Shown one piece after another: positions 63,571-64,000 of a stretch of DNA of 64,000 nucleotides. The DNA is taken from NCBI RefSeq assembly GCF_016598615.1, contig NZ_CP066831.1:1674001-1738000 (forward strand). The letters run 5' to 3'. Positions within the stretch are counted from its first letter, which is position 1, and each line of letters opens with the position of its first letter. The translations under genes were made by a program, and so were the position numbers. This DNA is from Streptomyces liliifuscus (lineage in GTDB: Bacteria; Actinomycetota; Actinomycetes; Streptomycetales; Streptomycetaceae). Under the pieces are notes generated by a model. It was not told the origin of the DNA. It saw nothing but the letters and a program-made list of their open reading frames with translations, and did no database searches.

Positions 63571-64000
63571 ATGAGGTCGCTGGAACGCCACCGCGACGTC
63601 GGCGCATATGCGCTCGGCGTGCTGGACGAGGCGGATGCCTTCCGCTTCGAGGACCACCTCACGGAGTGTCCCCAGTGTGCGGTTCAGATACATGAACTGG
63701 CAGCCACCACACGGTCGTTGCGGGCTTACGCCCAGGCGACACCACGTGCGGTGCATCCCATGACGCAGGCCGGGCCGGCCCTGCTGGACCGGCTCCTGGA
63801 CGATGTCGTCGCGACACGCCGCAGCGGGCGCAGGCGCTGGCTGTACGCGGTCGCCGCGGCCGTGGTCTTCGCCGTGGGCGGCCCCGCGGTCGCGGTCTTC
63901 ACCGGGGACGAGTCCTCCGGCGGCCAGACGGTCGCGGCGACCGACCCGTCGTCGGGCGTATGGGCCGAGGTCACCACCCTGAACCGTGCCTGGGGCAGCG
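63571..64000 (+). CDS. Zinc-finger anti-sigma factor (3' end beyond the window)
   Basis: The 143 visible residues have a zf-HC2-type domain at the N-terminus (HRDVGAYALGVLDEADAFRFEDHLTECPQC, with the His-x3-Cys-x2-Cys set HLTECPQC), a helical linker and a membrane helix (WLYAVAAAVVFAVGGPAVAVF) leading into an extracytoplasmic part. It would hold the sigma factor from 62179 inactive at the membrane. The C-terminal sensor part is cut by the window end. Confidence 0.85.
   Translation, partial: MRSLERHRDVGAYALGVLDEADAFRFEDHLTECPQCAVQIHELAATTRSLRAYAQATPRAVHPMTQAGPALLDRLLDDVVATRRSGRRRWLYAVAAAVVFAVGGPAVAVFTGDESSGGQTVAATDPSSGVWAEVTTLNRAWGS

Overview
The window is high-GC (third codon positions almost always G or C) and packed with Streptomyces-type genes: egtABCD, dodecin, LLM/F420 oxidoreductases, a DUF574 methyltransferase next to an RmdA-like c-di-GMP enzyme, a class F sortase and a LysX fusion. 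From memory, the gene order egt ... sdh-LysR-DUF574-rmdA resembles an arm-proximal region of the S. coelicolor chromosome. I see no rRNA, tRNA, CRISPR, IS element, integrase or replication origin.

Layout. 1-7.5 kb: a LacI regulator cut by the window edge; a TetR regulator divergent from an FMN reductase with paired operator-like sites; a HAD hydrolase; an F420-type LLM oxidoreductase; an amidase; and an NfeD-like/flotillin pair. 7.6-9 kb: a lone PemK/MazF-type toxin gene overlapping, tail to tail, a macro-domain (TIGR02452) gene. 9.2-13.7 kb: ergothioneine operon egtABCD with overlapping stops and starts and no egtE beside it. 13.8-16.6 kb: dodecin, a small HAD phosphatase, TerC and TauE/SafE membrane proteins. 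16.7-17.1 kb: a degenerate tandem repeat block.

17.2-35.3 kb is a catabolic island that I read as cyclitol (inositol-type) degradation. It has a LacI regulator; a divergent PhyH-dioxygenase/SDR/two Gfo-Idh-MocA operon; a CUT2 ABC transporter operon ending in a frameshifted inositol-dehydrogenase-like gene; a sugar isomerase; and a long operon ALDH-iolD-HpaI aldolase-Gfo/Idh-hydroxyacid dehydrogenase-inosose dehydratase. iolB, iolC and iolJ are absent, and a 2-oxoglutarate dioxygenase is present, so substrate and lower pathway are open. Four of its intergenic regions carry GATGG-type direct repeats about 11 bp apart, all reading toward the catabolic genes, which suggests one regulon.

35.5-47.2 kb: a second LLM oxidoreductase, a short UvrA-like ATPase, a probable ornithine-lipid operon (OlsB-OlsA plus an acyl-CoA ligase), a three-subunit succinate dehydrogenase and its divergent LysR regulator with a T-N11-A box. 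47.4-64 kb: the coupled methyltransferase/RmdA pair, a Y-X4-D repeat lipoprotein, several secreted or membrane proteins and a sortase, polysaccharide deacetylase, LysX, a universal stress protein, a CapA-like lipoprotein, and an ECF sigma factor with a zinc-finger anti-sigma gene cut by the window end.

Two observations stand out. A 30-bp element with core GCGCAGTTCCCCGCGCCCC occurs eight times, each time 28-83 nt after a stop codon and always in the sense orientation; in seven copies its end pairs with following bases as a GC hairpin. The second is the phased GATGG repeat set of the catabolic island.
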